This document shows, piece by piece, positions 44,663-52,656 of a stretch of 64,000 nt of DNA. The stretch is from assembly GCF_024345495.1 (NCBI RefSeq), contig NZ_JAGQBF010000008.1, positions 37,603-101,602 of the forward strand, given 5' to 3'. A program made the position numbers and the translations under genes. Each line of letters starts with the position of its first letter. The stretch's first letter is position 1. The notes under the pieces are model-generated. The model worked only from the letters and a program-made list of their open reading frames with translations, was not told the origin of the DNA and searched no databases. The DNA is from Synechococcus sp. RedBA-s. GTDB taxonomy: Bacteria > Cyanobacteriota > Cyanobacteriia > PCC-6307 > Cyanobiaceae.

Positions 44663-45384
44663 GGGTGGGGTTTGGAGTGGATGTCTTCGCAGCGGAGCAG
44701 GCAATGGAGCTCATCCGCCTGGAGGGATCGCACCAGATTGAGCTGGTTGGCAAACTCCCGGCGTTGGATTCCGTCTGTTGGCTGTATGGAGTCTGGCAAC
44801 TGTCATCACCCCTCCGTCCTGCGCCACGACGCTGAGCAGCTGCCGCTCGCTCCCGTTCAGGCATAAACCCCTATTGCCATGGCCGGCTGGCCATCCGATT
44901 GTTCATTCATCGCTTTCGGAGGCCCAACGATGGATGACACTCCCCCGGGTCAGGTGTCAGGAGCGCGCTGACGATCCGGCCCCTGCTCCAACACTCTCAA
45001 CGGATTTCTGACTTCCCTGGCGTCTGACACCTCGTTGTCTGGCGCTCTAGTCCATTGCACCGTTCACGAGCATCCGCTCCAGGTGCCCCGGACCATGCGG
45101 GACGTCCCACTGGAACCCTGGCCCCAGGCGCCAGCGTCAGCCGCTTCGGCCCCCACAACCAAACTCCTTCAGAGCCCGGTGGCCTCGTCGCCGGGCTTTG
45201 TTGTGCTCCGCACTCATCAAGGTGCCGAAGCCAAAGCCGGTCACCGCTCCAGTCATGACAGCGCACGGTCCGAGCGTCGTCGATGGCCAGCGGGCCCTGA
45301 TGAGGCTGATCGGTCTGCAGCTTTTGTCCCCAGAAGCCGCCCTTCTCAGAGCAGATTGTTGAGCCCATCTCCATCTCAGCCGGG
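44663..45384. other. gene-poor stretch after def
   Basis: No credible gene was found. It contains a hairpin followed by a T-rich tract (45173-45202), which would suit the end of a plus-strand transcript of unknown origin. Confidence 0.45.
45173..45202 (+). terminator. possible rho-independent terminator
   Basis: AGCCCGG and CCGGGCT form a 7-bp stem with an 11-base loop followed by TTGTTGTG. No upstream gene is recognised, so it may end a small RNA or be decay. Confidence 0.4.
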
Positions 45385-45540
45385 CCGGAGATCGATGCCG
45401 AAATCGTGGCGATCAAGCGTGGCGATGCGGCCCCGGCCATGCTCATGGGCCAGCCAGAGCAGCGAAGCGAGGGGCCACATCCACCGGGATCAGCTGGCAA
45501 AACTCAGTGAGCAAAGGCCAGGTGGAGACACCAGTGCCGT
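45385..45540 (-). pseudogene. PIN-domain (VapC-like) toxin remnant
   Basis: Frames read VSTWPLLTE near 45535 and, after a shift, LWLAHEHGRGRIATLDRHDF at 45410-45470, matching the start and end of VapC PIN domains (RIATLDRRDF). The middle acidic residues are missing and no antitoxin was seen. Confidence 0.55.
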
Positions 45541-45622
45541 TGGGGATTGGGCAGCGACCTTCCCTTCAGCGCCGGCGGCGCCAAACTGGGTGAGTTGCAG
45601 CTGACCTGAGCAAGGAGAAGCC

Positions 45623-45805
45623 ATGACCGCCACCCTGGACAAACCCACCACACTCCAGTGCTCCTGCCCCGGCTGCCACTGCACCGTGAAGGCCGACACA
45701 GCCTTCCGCAACGGCAGCTCGCTCTTCTGCAGTGACGCCTGCGCCACCGGGCACCCCAACGGTGAGCCCTGCCACGCCGTCTGTGGCTGCGAGTGCCATG
45801 GCTGA
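45623..45805 (+). CDS. SmtA-like bacterial metallothionein, copy 2
   Basis: The 60-residue paralogue of the protein at 20071 has all ten cysteines at the same positions (13, 15, 18, 20, 36, 40, 50, 54, 56, 58) and the same CPGCHC and CGCECH clusters, differing mainly in the N-terminal and loop residues. AAGGAGA precedes the ATG. It overlaps a truncated CDGSH gene as in copy 1, so the pair was duplicated together. Confidence 0.9.
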   Translation: MTATLDKPTTLQCSCPGCHCTVKADTAFRNGSSLFCSDACATGHPNGEPCHAVCGCECHG

Positions 45806-45944
45806 GCCGGCCTGGCCACCGGCAGAGCCGATTCCACTGGACCGGCCGGCCGGCGTGCATCAGCTCTGCAGCTGCGGTCGCAGTCGCCATGGCTGGTTCT
45901 GTACTGGCAGCCACGGCCGGCCGGCAGCCCCAAAGAGATGGTGA
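45798..45944 (+). pseudogene. CDGSH protein, truncated copy
   Basis: The 48-residue product matches the first half of the double-CDGSH protein ([24 protein letters not shown]) but reads CTGSH where the first site has CDGAH, and the second CDGSH site is absent. The frame ends at AAPKRW next to the IS630 remnant. One [2Fe-2S] ligand set (3 Cys, 1 His) formally remains, so a residual function cannot be excluded. Confidence 0.7.
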
Positions 45945-45959
45945 ATGGGGTGGCTGCAC

Positions 45960-46915
45960 GGTGGCTGATGGATCAGCCCAAACCAGCGCTCCACCTGGTT
46001 GAGCCAGGAGGCGTACGTGGGGGTGTAGTGCACGTGGAAACGGGGCCGCTGTACCAGCCAGGCGCGGACCTTGACGTGCTTGTGAGTGCAGGAGTTGTCG
46101 ACGATTAAGTGGACATCCAGAGCTTCCGGGACTGACCTCTCGATCTGGCGCAGGAAGCCCAGGAACTCCTGGTGCCGGTGGCGGGGCTTGCACTGGGTGA
46201 TCACCTCACCGGTGGCCACGTCCAAGGCGGCGAACAGGGTGGTGGTGCCGTGGCGGATGTAGTCGTGCGTCACACCCTCCACGTAGCCCAGGCCCATGGG
46301 CAGCAGCGGCTGGGTGCGGTCCAGGGCCTGGATCTGGGTCTTCTCGTCGACGCAGAGCACCATCGCCTTGTCGGGCGGGTTCAGGTAGAGACCGACGATG
46401 TCCCGTAACTTCTCCACAAAGAAGGGATCGGTAGAGAGCTTGTAGCCGTCAGGCTTCCGCGGAGCGGTGGAGCTTCTGTCTGTGCAGCTGCACCGAGGCA
46501 GTCTGGAGCCAGCGGTGAACGGTGGTTTTGGAGATCCCGGTGGGGCGGCAGCCAGAGCGCGGGCACTCCACTGGGTGCTGCCATCGGTGGGCTACTCCTT
46601 CGGAGAAGGCTTCGCCTAGGTCTGCCGCGCCCGGTTGATCACCTCCGCCACCGTGTCGTCCTCATAGGTGCGAGGCCGTCCAGGGCGGAGCTCGTCATGC
46701 AGCCCTTCCAGGCCCAGCTCCCGATACCGCTTGCGCCACTTGCCGACCGTCATGCCCGTCAGCCCCATTCGCTTGGCGATCGCGGTGTTGGTTTAACCGG
46801 CACCACAGGCAAGAACGATCTGGGCGCGCTGCACGATCGAATGAGGTAGCGAGCGAGAGCTGGCGATGCCCTGCAGTTGCCGAACCTCGTCATCGCTGAT
46901 GACCAGCGGTGGCAT
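45960..46915 (-). pseudogene. IS630-family transposase remnant
   Basis: From ATG 46915 the frame gives an HTH region (QLQGIASSRSLPHSIVQRAQ, MTVGKWRKRYRELGLEGLHD), broken by TAA (46793-46795). A 28-bp palindromic insertion (46592-46619) follows and adds more stops. The DDE domain resumes ([47 protein letters not shown]) but is cut off where the family C-terminus should follow, at the CDGSH remnant. The transposase is dead. Confidence 0.85.
46592..46619. repeat. double-palindrome insertion in IS630 remnant
   Basis: CTACTCCTTCGGAG / AAGGCTTCGCCTAG: two mini-hairpins (CTCC-TTC-GGAG and AGGC-TTC-GCCT) in tandem, inserted between otherwise contiguous IS630 coding sequence. Confidence 0.65.
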
Positions 46916-46998
46916 CGGACGACCAAGCGCCAGGGAGCCCCTCGGATAACACCCCACTATTCTGGATGTTATTTCCGGGACGGCACACTAGGCCGGTG

Positions 46999-47136
46999 AT
47001 GGAGGGCTTCACCAAGGCCTTCCGCAAGCCGTTCTAGGTGCCGGAGGAGGCCCCCTCTATCGCCGATTGGATCCTGCAGAAGCAGCATCACGACTGGATC
47101 GAGGCTTTCCTGGTGCAGCGCCAGGCCGTCGCCTGA
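46999..47136 (+). pseudogene. 46-codon relic with internal stop
   Basis: Reading MEGFTKAFRKPF, then TAG, then VPEEAPSIADWILQKQHHDW and EAFLVQRQAVA to a stop. It looks like the C-terminus of an old gene with one nonsense change (TAG for GAG). No family recognised. Confidence 0.35.
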
Positions 47137-47206
47137 GGTCCGGCCGCCATGTGAGGCAGCGGCTGGCTGTTGTCCCTACGTTGGCGGCGGTTCCGTACAG
47201 CTAACG

Positions 47207-47518
47207 ATGACCAGGGTTGTGACTGTTGGTGCCTGCATCGCCTTGGCGCTGCTCGCCGGGTGTGGCCGCCCCGATACCCAGGCCTTGAAAAAGCTGGCCT
47301 GCGAGCAGGTAGCCAGCACGATCGATCTGCAGTCAGTGGCTCAGCTCGATGCGCTACGCAAGGCCCTGGGCTTGGCACCGGGCGTTGATCCCATCGAATC
47401 CTGCCGCGCCCTTGGCGCCACGATGGGGCCCAGACCAGAGGGCGAGAGCTCTGGCGAAGGCAGCAGCAGCGGGGATGCCGAGAATCAGAAGACCGAGAGC
47501 AACGGCAGCCAGAACTGA
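47207..47518 (+). CDS. small lipoprotein, copy 1
   Basis: The 103-residue precursor has a lipobox (LALLAGC) and a conserved mid-region LQSVAQLDALRKALGLAPGV with two further cysteines (LACEQ, ESCRALG). The tail is Ser/Glu-rich. The copy at 59602 shares the lipobox and the core. It is probably anchored to the outer or plasma membrane; function unknown. Confidence 0.75.
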   Translation: MTRVVTVGACIALALLAGCGRPDTQALKKLACEQVASTIDLQSVAQLDALRKALGLAPGVDPIESCRALGATMGPRPEGESSGEGSSSGDAENQKTESNGSQN

Positions 47519-47619
47519 GCCGATTGATGAACTTCTGCCAGCCAATGGCCAGTTCCTGAATTTGAACCCCTCCCGTTCAGAGCTCGTGCCCTATCAGCGG
47601 GACGTTCACCAAGACTCCG

Positions 47620-47970
47620 ATGCTGTTTCCACTCCGTCTTTTAGTTGCTGGTCTTGTCACTGGCTGGCTGGTAGCCGATGGGATCGCAGCGGTTCGTGCG
47701 GAAGCATGGAAGGCCTGCGAGTTCAATGACCAGCCCATCGGCTGCCGCGACACCCACTCCCCTGATGGAACGGTGCGCATCGTCTGGCGGGACGGCAAGG
47801 CGATGACCTATCGCCTCGAGAAACAGGGCTTCCCGTTCTCCACCATGCAGGATTCGCTCGGTGGGATCTGGGAGCGGCAGATCTTCGTCCAGGGCAATGC
47901 CGTGTTCACCAACAAGGCGAACGGCAATCGGATCGTTGTGCCGTTGCGTCCAGAAGCAAACCGGCCATGA
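47620..47970 (+). CDS. secreted hypothetical protein
   Basis: The 116-residue precursor has a signal peptide (LRLLVAGLVTGWLVADGIAA) and a small beta-rich domain with a likely disulfide (ACEFNDQPIGCRD) and VRIVWRDGKAMTYRLEK. No family name was recognised. The stop overlaps the next start (ATGA). Confidence 0.65.
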   Translation: MLFPLRLLVAGLVTGWLVADGIAAVRAEAWKACEFNDQPIGCRDTHSPDGTVRIVWRDGKAMTYRLEKQGFPFSTMQDSLGGIWERQIFVQGNAVFTNKANGNRIVVPLRPEANRP

Positions 47971-48437
47971 AGGACCTCGACGCATTCCTGCGCTGGAACT
48001 CCGGCCACCTGCTGGAGAACCGCACCCGCGGTGCCTATGCCGAATGGTTGGTGCACCGGGCCCTGGGCCTCGATCCAGGAGGACACCGCGTCGAATGGGC
48101 CGAGGTGGATGTGACGGATGGCGCGATCACCCTCGAGGTGAAGTCGGCGGCCTATCTGCAGGCCTGGGAGCAGGAAGGGCTGAGTGTGATCAGCTTCCCG
48201 ATCGAGCAGCGGGTCGCCACCGCCTACGTCTTCTGTCTGTTGGCGGAGCAGGACCCCGAGCTGGTGGACCCGCAGGACCTCCGCCAGTGGCGGTTCTGGG
48301 TGGTGCCTACCGGCAAGCTGCACGGCGAACGCAAATCGATCGGCCTGCAACCGCTGATTCGGGCCTACGGGGAAGGCATGAGCTACGAGGAGCTCCCGGG
48401 CCGCATCGAGGCGCTGCGGCAGTCAGAGCTGCAGTAG
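47967..48437 (+). CDS. putative PD-(D/E)XK-type nuclease-like protein
   Basis: The 156-residue protein has RGAYAEWLVHRALG near residue 21, VEWAEVDVTDGAITLEVKSA around residues 42-61 and then AYLQAWEQEG. The order E...D...ExK with a following beta-strand is reminiscent of the PD-(D/E)XK nuclease core, and FPIEQRVATAYVFCLL could be the next strand. No family was recognised, and nuclease activity is a guess. It overlaps the upstream secreted-protein gene by 4 bp. Confidence 0.6.
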   Translation: MKDLDAFLRWNSGHLLENRTRGAYAEWLVHRALGLDPGGHRVEWAEVDVTDGAITLEVKSAAYLQAWEQEGLSVISFPIEQRVATAYVFCLLAEQDPELVDPQDLRQWRFWVVPTGKLHGERKSIGLQPLIRAYGEGMSYEELPGRIEALRQSELQ

Positions 48438-48617
48438 CCAGCGCAGAAGCGATAGAGCAATGATCAGACCGATGCAGCCGTTCCAGATCAGCGACGGACG
48501 CTTGGAAAGACGCTGCACCCAGTGCGGCATTTGATCGTCCCAGTGCTCCAGCGCCAGCACCGCCAGCAGCAGCAGGGCCACGGGGAGTCCGATGGCCAGC
48601 ACCAACTCACGCAGCAT
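48423..48617 (-). CDS. small two-helix membrane protein, copy B
   Basis: The 64-residue protein is about 70% identical by eye to the one at 36247 (LVLAIGLPVALLLLAVLALE, LPHWVQRLSKRPS-like linker, IIALSLLRWLLQ). It overlaps the 3' end of the nuclease-like gene by 15 bp. In both loci this protein sits near GNAT and PPC genes or fragments. Confidence 0.65.
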   Translation of the reverse strand: MLRELVLAIGLPVALLLLAVLALEHWDDQMPHWVQRLSKRPSLIWNGCIGLIIALSLLRWLLQL

Positions 48618-49226
48618 TCCATCGTTCGCCTCTATCGACACCGTACCCAGCTGGATCCAGAGCGACAGCCAGTTGGCGGCCCTGACCTGAGGGTGCGAAT
48701 CCTCCCGCTGAGCCGTCAGCGCTGACTCGCCAGCCAACCCCTCCAAATGGCGACGGCGAGGCCTGCGAGGCCTTGCGCCGAACAGGCCGCAAGAGTGGTA
48801 CGGGAACAGGTACTCCTGGAAGCCGCTGCAGCCTGAAAAGAGGCGTACTTTGGAGTTGAGGGGAGGCCCGGTAGCCAACCCGACCCTCACCCTCCAAGAG
48901 AGTCCGGCGAGGGATCACCCGAGCCGGTGCGCAAAACGGAGGTACGCCCAACATGCGAGGCATCCATCGTGAACTTGATGGCGCAGCGCGAACGCCATCC
49001 CGTAACCGCAGGGAGCGATAGGCCAGTTCTGTTCCCCGCGTGTTCAAATCCCGGGCTGCATAACCCGGGCCCAGATCACAGCCGTGAAGGTCAAGCCCCG
49101 AGCCTCTCTTCCCGGAGACGTGATCCCATCCCTTACCTGCCAGGCCCCAGACAGGCCATGCGTGAAGTACAGACACCCGATCGGAACAAGCCCCAGATGC
49201 CAAGGCGATGATCCGCAACCGGTGCT
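48618..49226. other. non-coding stretch with inverted repeats
   Basis: No credible coding frame was found over about 600 bp. It contains a CCCGGG...CCCGGG pair around 49050 and other short inverted repeats. It might be a structured RNA or intron-like remnant; no known RNA family was recognised. Confidence 0.4.
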
Positions 49227-49250
49227 AAGGCGCCCCCCACGGGGCGCCTT
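49227..49250. terminator. strong hairpin terminator
   Basis: AAGGCGCCCC-CCAC-GGGGCGCCTT is a perfect 10-bp stem with a 4-base loop just downstream of the minus-strand yjbQ-like gene. Confidence 0.7.
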
Positions 49251-49264
49251 CCGTTATGGGGTGA

Positions 49265-49669
49265 TCAGGCGACCAGCACCGTCACCACCACCGAGCGCTC
49301 CTGGCGCGGGCCATCGAACTCGCAGAAGAAGATGTTCTGCCAGCGCGACAGGCCCAGGTGCCCGTCGATCAGCGGGATGGTTTCCGACGGCCCCACCAGA
49401 CCGGCTTTGAGGTGGGCATCACCGTTGCCGTCCTGGGCGTCATGCTTCCAGACACCTTTCGGGATCTGCTGGCGCAGGAAATCGATCACGTCCTCCTGAA
49501 CGCTCTCATCCCAGTTCTCCTGAATCATCACAGCCGCGGTAGCGCCCTGGGCGTAGACATGCACCAGCCCATCGGCGATGCCGCTGCGCCGCACCACCGC
49601 GGTAACGGCCTCGGTGATGTCCACCAGCTCCTGGGCCCGTTGGGTGGCGAAGTGCAGCAGCTCACGCAT
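49265..49669 (-). CDS. YjbQ/UPF0047 family protein
   Basis: The 134-residue protein has DGLVHVYAQGATAAVMIQEN, NWDESVQEDV, HLKAGLVGPSETIPLIDGHL and WQNIFFCEFDGPR, the UPF0047/YjbQ signature with conserved His/Asp residues. Family members show weak thiamine-phosphate synthase activity. It is divergent from the GNAT gene. Confidence 0.9.
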   Translation of the reverse strand: MRELLHFATQRAQELVDITEAVTAVVRRSGIADGLVHVYAQGATAAVMIQENWDESVQEDVIDFLRQQIPKGVWKHDAQDGNGDAHLKAGLVGPSETIPLIDGHLGLSRWQNIFFCEFDGPRQERSVVVTVLVA

Positions 49670-49725
49670 GGCGGCAACAAAAGGCGAGACAATCACAGCC
49701 CTGATGATCGGCATCCCCGGCCCCG

Positions 49726-50241
49726 GTGGCATCCCCGCTGCAGATCCGCCCGTTTGAGCCCCCCGACTGGCCTGGAGTGTGGCGACTGCTGGAGCCGGTG
49801 TTCCGCGCCGGGGAGACCTTCCCCCACAATCCAGCCATCACAGAAGTCGAGGCCCGCGCACTGTGGGTGGAGCAGAGCCAGTCCGTCATGGTGGCCATCG
49901 GTGCCACAGGGGCCGTGGTGGGCACCTACTACCTCAGGCCCAACTCCCTCGCCCTCGGTGCCCATGTGGCCAACGCCGGCTACGTGGTGGCCGAGCAGTG
50001 CCGGGGGGAAGGCCTCGGCAGTCGTCTCTGCCAGCACTCGCTCCAGGCCGCCCGACGGCTGGGGTATCGGGCGATGCAGTTCAACCTGGTGGTGAGCACC
50101 AACACTGCCGGCATCCGCTGCTGGGAGCGCAACGGCTTCCGCACTGTCGGCACCGTGCCAGGGGCGTTTCGCCACCGGCAGCTGGGCTACGTCGATGCCC
50201 TGGTGATGATCCAGGGACTCGTGGAGGGGCCGAGCGCATGA
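49726..50241 (+). CDS. GNAT family N-acetyltransferase
   Basis: The 171-residue protein has PLQIRPFEPPDWPGVWRLLE, VVAEQCRGEGLGSRLCQHSL (acetyl-CoA loop RGEGLGS) and SVREIRCWERNGF-like WERNGFRTVG motif at the C-terminus. A 5' half of a paralogue is at 35487. The GTG 49726 start aligns with that paralogue. The stop overlaps the PPC fragment start (ATGA). Confidence 0.88.
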   Translation: MASPLQIRPFEPPDWPGVWRLLEPVFRAGETFPHNPAITEVEARALWVEQSQSVMVAIGATGAVVGTYYLRPNSLALGAHVANAGYVVAEQCRGEGLGSRLCQHSLQAARRLGYRAMQFNLVVSTNTAGIRCWERNGFRTVGTVPGAFRHRQLGYVDALVMIQGLVEGPSA

Positions 50242-50395
50242 AGGTGGTGCCGCTGCCGGTTGCAGCCAGGGGTGGACCTGCGCCTGACCCTGGAGCAGCT
50301 GCTAGGGCAAGAGGGGGTGCAGGCCGGCTGCCTCATCAGTGGCATCGGCAGCCTGTCGGTGGCCAGGATCCGCCTTGCCGGCCAGGGTGTCCGGC
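50238..50395 (+). pseudogene. PPC/DUF296 5' fragment
   Basis: From ATG 50238 (MKVVPLPV) a shift by one base continues LQPGVDLRLTLEQLLGQEGV, QAGCLISGIGSLSVARIRLA, matching the first half of the PPC protein at 36553. The second half is missing after GQG near 50390. Confidence 0.75.
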
Positions 50396-50504
50396 GACGA
50401 TTAGGTAGGCGCGGCGGTGCTCCTCGCTGTCCTCGACCCCGATCGCCGCGAAGAGCTTGCCGATCGTGCCGGTGGGTGTCGAGTGCCCTGGAACGCTGCG
50501 GGGC

Positions 50505-51102
50505 CTGCCCCATCATGACTAAGGGCGCGTCCTGCTGCCGTCAACGCGGTGGGGCCGCCAGGATGTGCAGAATCTCACCTCGGCGGAGGCGCGGCTGCCG
50601 GAAGAGGTGCTCCTGTTCCTGCAGGCCAGCCGTTATTGCGAGAGCGATCTCCTCACCGCCCTGGCCGTTGGTCGAACGGGCGCTCACCGGCTGGGGGCGG
50701 GTGCAGGCGATCAGCGATGCCGTGCACCGCCATGTGCGCCTCAACTACAGGCGTTCAAGCCAAACCAAATCGGCTCTAAAGACCTATGCTATGAAAGCAG
50801 TGTGGGCGTGTGCCAAGATTTCGCCCATCTGGCAATTGCCTTCTGCCGCTGCAAACATTCCAGCTCGCTACTATACCGGTTACCTGAGGGAAATCGAGGT
50901 GCCGCCGCCCCACTCGGCTATGGACTTCGCTGGCTGGTTCGAGGTCTACCTCGGCGGTGGCGGGCATGTGTTCGACCCGCATAACAACAATGCGCGGATC
51001 GAGCGGATCCTGATCGCCCGCGGCAGGGATACGGCCGATGTGTCACTCACCACCAGCTTCGGTCCCTCGACACTGCAATCCTTCCAGGTGTGGATCGCAT
51101 GA
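50505..51102 (+). pseudogene. transglutaminase-like protein, multiple frameshifts
   Basis: Pieces in different frames give VQNLTSAEARLPEEVLLFLQ-type start, GWGRVQAISDAVHRHVRLNY, GVCQDFAHLAIAFC (catalytic Cys), PPPHSAMDFAGWFEVYLGGG (His) and HVFDPHNNNARIERILIARG (Asp). These are the transglutaminase-like domain of the Anbu gene cluster. At least three frame changes disrupt it. The final ATGA overlaps the intact Anbu gene. Confidence 0.8.
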
Positions 51103-51827
51103 CCTATTGCGTGGGGGTGCTGCTTCAGTCCGGCATGGTCTTCGGCTCGGATTCACGCACCAATGCGGGTGTGGATAATTTCGCCACCTTTTGCAAGATG
51201 ACGGTGTTCGAGCGCCGCGGCGATCGGGTGCTCGTGCTTCTCAGCTCCGGCAGCCTGGCCGGCACCCAGGCGGTGATCAGCCTGTTGCGCCAGCGGGCCG
51301 ACGAAGGCGATGGGAGCGACAATCTGTGGACGGCGCGCACGATGTTCGACGTCATGGTGTTGGTGTCGGATGTGGTCCGCAAGGTCCAACAGCGTGATGC
51401 CGCCCACCTGGAAGCCTCAGGGAGTGGGTTCAATGCGTCGTTTCTGGTGGGCGGCCAGATCAGGGGCGAAGCGCCGAGGCTGTTCCGGATGTATGCCGAG
51501 GGCAATTTCATCGAAGCCAGCGCAGACACACCATTTCTGCAAACTGGCGAGGCGAAATACGGCAAGCCGATCATCGACCGGGTGATTCACTCCGACACCT
51601 CGCTGGCGGAAGCGGCCAAGTGCGTGCTGGTGTCATTCGATTCCACCATGCGCAGCAATCTTTCAGTGGGGATGCCGATCGATCTGATCGCCTACGAGCG
51701 TGACAGCCTGGCCATCACCCAACGCCGCCGCTTCAGCGAGGGCGATGCCGAGTTCGCGGAGTTGAGCAGCGCCTGGGGTGTGGGTGTGCGCCAGGTGTTC
51801 CGCGACTTACCGGATGTGCATTGGTAG
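51099..51827 (+). CDS. Anbu-type proteasome-like peptidase
   Basis: The 242-residue Ntn-hydrolase starts MTYCVGVLLQSGMVFGSDSR; Thr2 would be the N-terminal nucleophile after Met removal, as in HslV/Anbu. Asp and Lys of the active site (DSR, CKMTV) follow at the right spacing. Anbu genes usually sit with a circularly permuted ATP-grasp, an alpha-E and a transglutaminase gene. Here only the decayed transglutaminase remains upstream, so the protein may be orphaned. Confidence 0.9.
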   Translation: MTYCVGVLLQSGMVFGSDSRTNAGVDNFATFCKMTVFERRGDRVLVLLSSGSLAGTQAVISLLRQRADEGDGSDNLWTARTMFDVMVLVSDVVRKVQQRDAAHLEASGSGFNASFLVGGQIRGEAPRLFRMYAEGNFIEASADTPFLQTGEAKYGKPIIDRVIHSDTSLAEAAKCVLVSFDSTMRSNLSVGMPIDLIAYERDSLAITQRRRFSEGDAEFAELSSAWGVGVRQVFRDLPDVHW

Positions 51828-52017
51828 CGGGATACGTGGTGGGTCAGGGCGCCATGACCAGCGCCCGGTGAATGCCATCCCAGAACTCCCTGCGGGCCGC
51901 CACAGCTCGATCGGCCATCGACTGGACTGCCTGAAGTCTGGAGGGGGAGCGGCCGCAGAGAGTGCTCAGCATCGCCAGGGCCCCGCTCCGCGTTCCCAGA
52001 TGACGGAGTCATCGCCA

Positions 52018-52656
52018 TTAGTTCCCTGCAGCAGGATCTCGATCCTCTGCGGAGGATTGAAACCGAAGCAGCTCGGCCTCAAGATCGGCGATGCGCTGCC
52101 GCAGTGGCCGCACCGCATGCTCCACCTCCAACGCCGTGAAGCGGGGCGTGATGAATTGCGGGCAGTTCCAGTCGAAGCCGTCCAGCTCAATGCGAAAGAG
52201 GCGTTCCAACTCACCTGCCCCCGAATTCTGCAAACTCAACTGCGAGCGGAGGTCGGGATCGGCATCCAGCGGCACCACCTCGGCGGTGCCATCGAGCTTC
52301 AGACGCCGGCGGTTGGGGTAATCCATCAGGAACAGGGCAAGCCGCGGATCACCACGCAGGTGCCCCGTGGTGAGCAGTTGCCGGTTGCCTCCGTAATCAG
52401 CAAAGCCAAGGGTTCGCTCATCGAGCACCCGCAGAAAACCCACCGGACCGCCGCGATGCTGGATGTAAGGCGCCCCAGCTTCGGTGAGGCTGGCCAGATA
52501 GAAGCTGTCACGGGCGCTGATAAAGGCGATCTCCTTGGCACCGAGACGATCGGGCTCCGGAGCGTCCGGCACGCCGTAGCTCTTCTGACCATAGGCCTGC
52601 TCCTGGGCCTCCCCCACGGCGGGGGTGAGATGACGATGGAGGTAGTGCTGGCTCAT
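52018..52656 (-). CDS. pyridoxamine 5'-phosphate oxidase family protein
   Basis: The 212-residue split-barrel flavin protein has AFISARDSFYLASLTEAGAP, GPVGFLRVLDERTLGFADY and GHLRGDPRLALFLMDYPNRR. The C-terminal helix could be a membrane or dimer extension. It starts 4 bp inside the GST gene end (ATGA), so the two are co-translated. Its cofactor is likely FMN. Confidence 0.85.
   Translation of the reverse strand: MSQHYLHRHLTPAVGEAQEQAYGQKSYGVPDAPEPDRLGAKEIAFISARDSFYLASLTEAGAPYIQHRGGPVGFLRVLDERTLGFADYGGNRQLLTTGHLRGDPRLALFLMDYPNRRRLKLDGTAEVVPLDADPDLRSQLSLQNSGAGELERLFRIELDGFDWNCPQFITPRFTALEVEHAVRPLRQRIADLEAELLRFQSSAEDRDPAAGN

Noticed and set aside
44997..45500. 167-codon minus-strand frame
   Set aside because: Mixed composition; only the PIN remnant in another frame makes sense.
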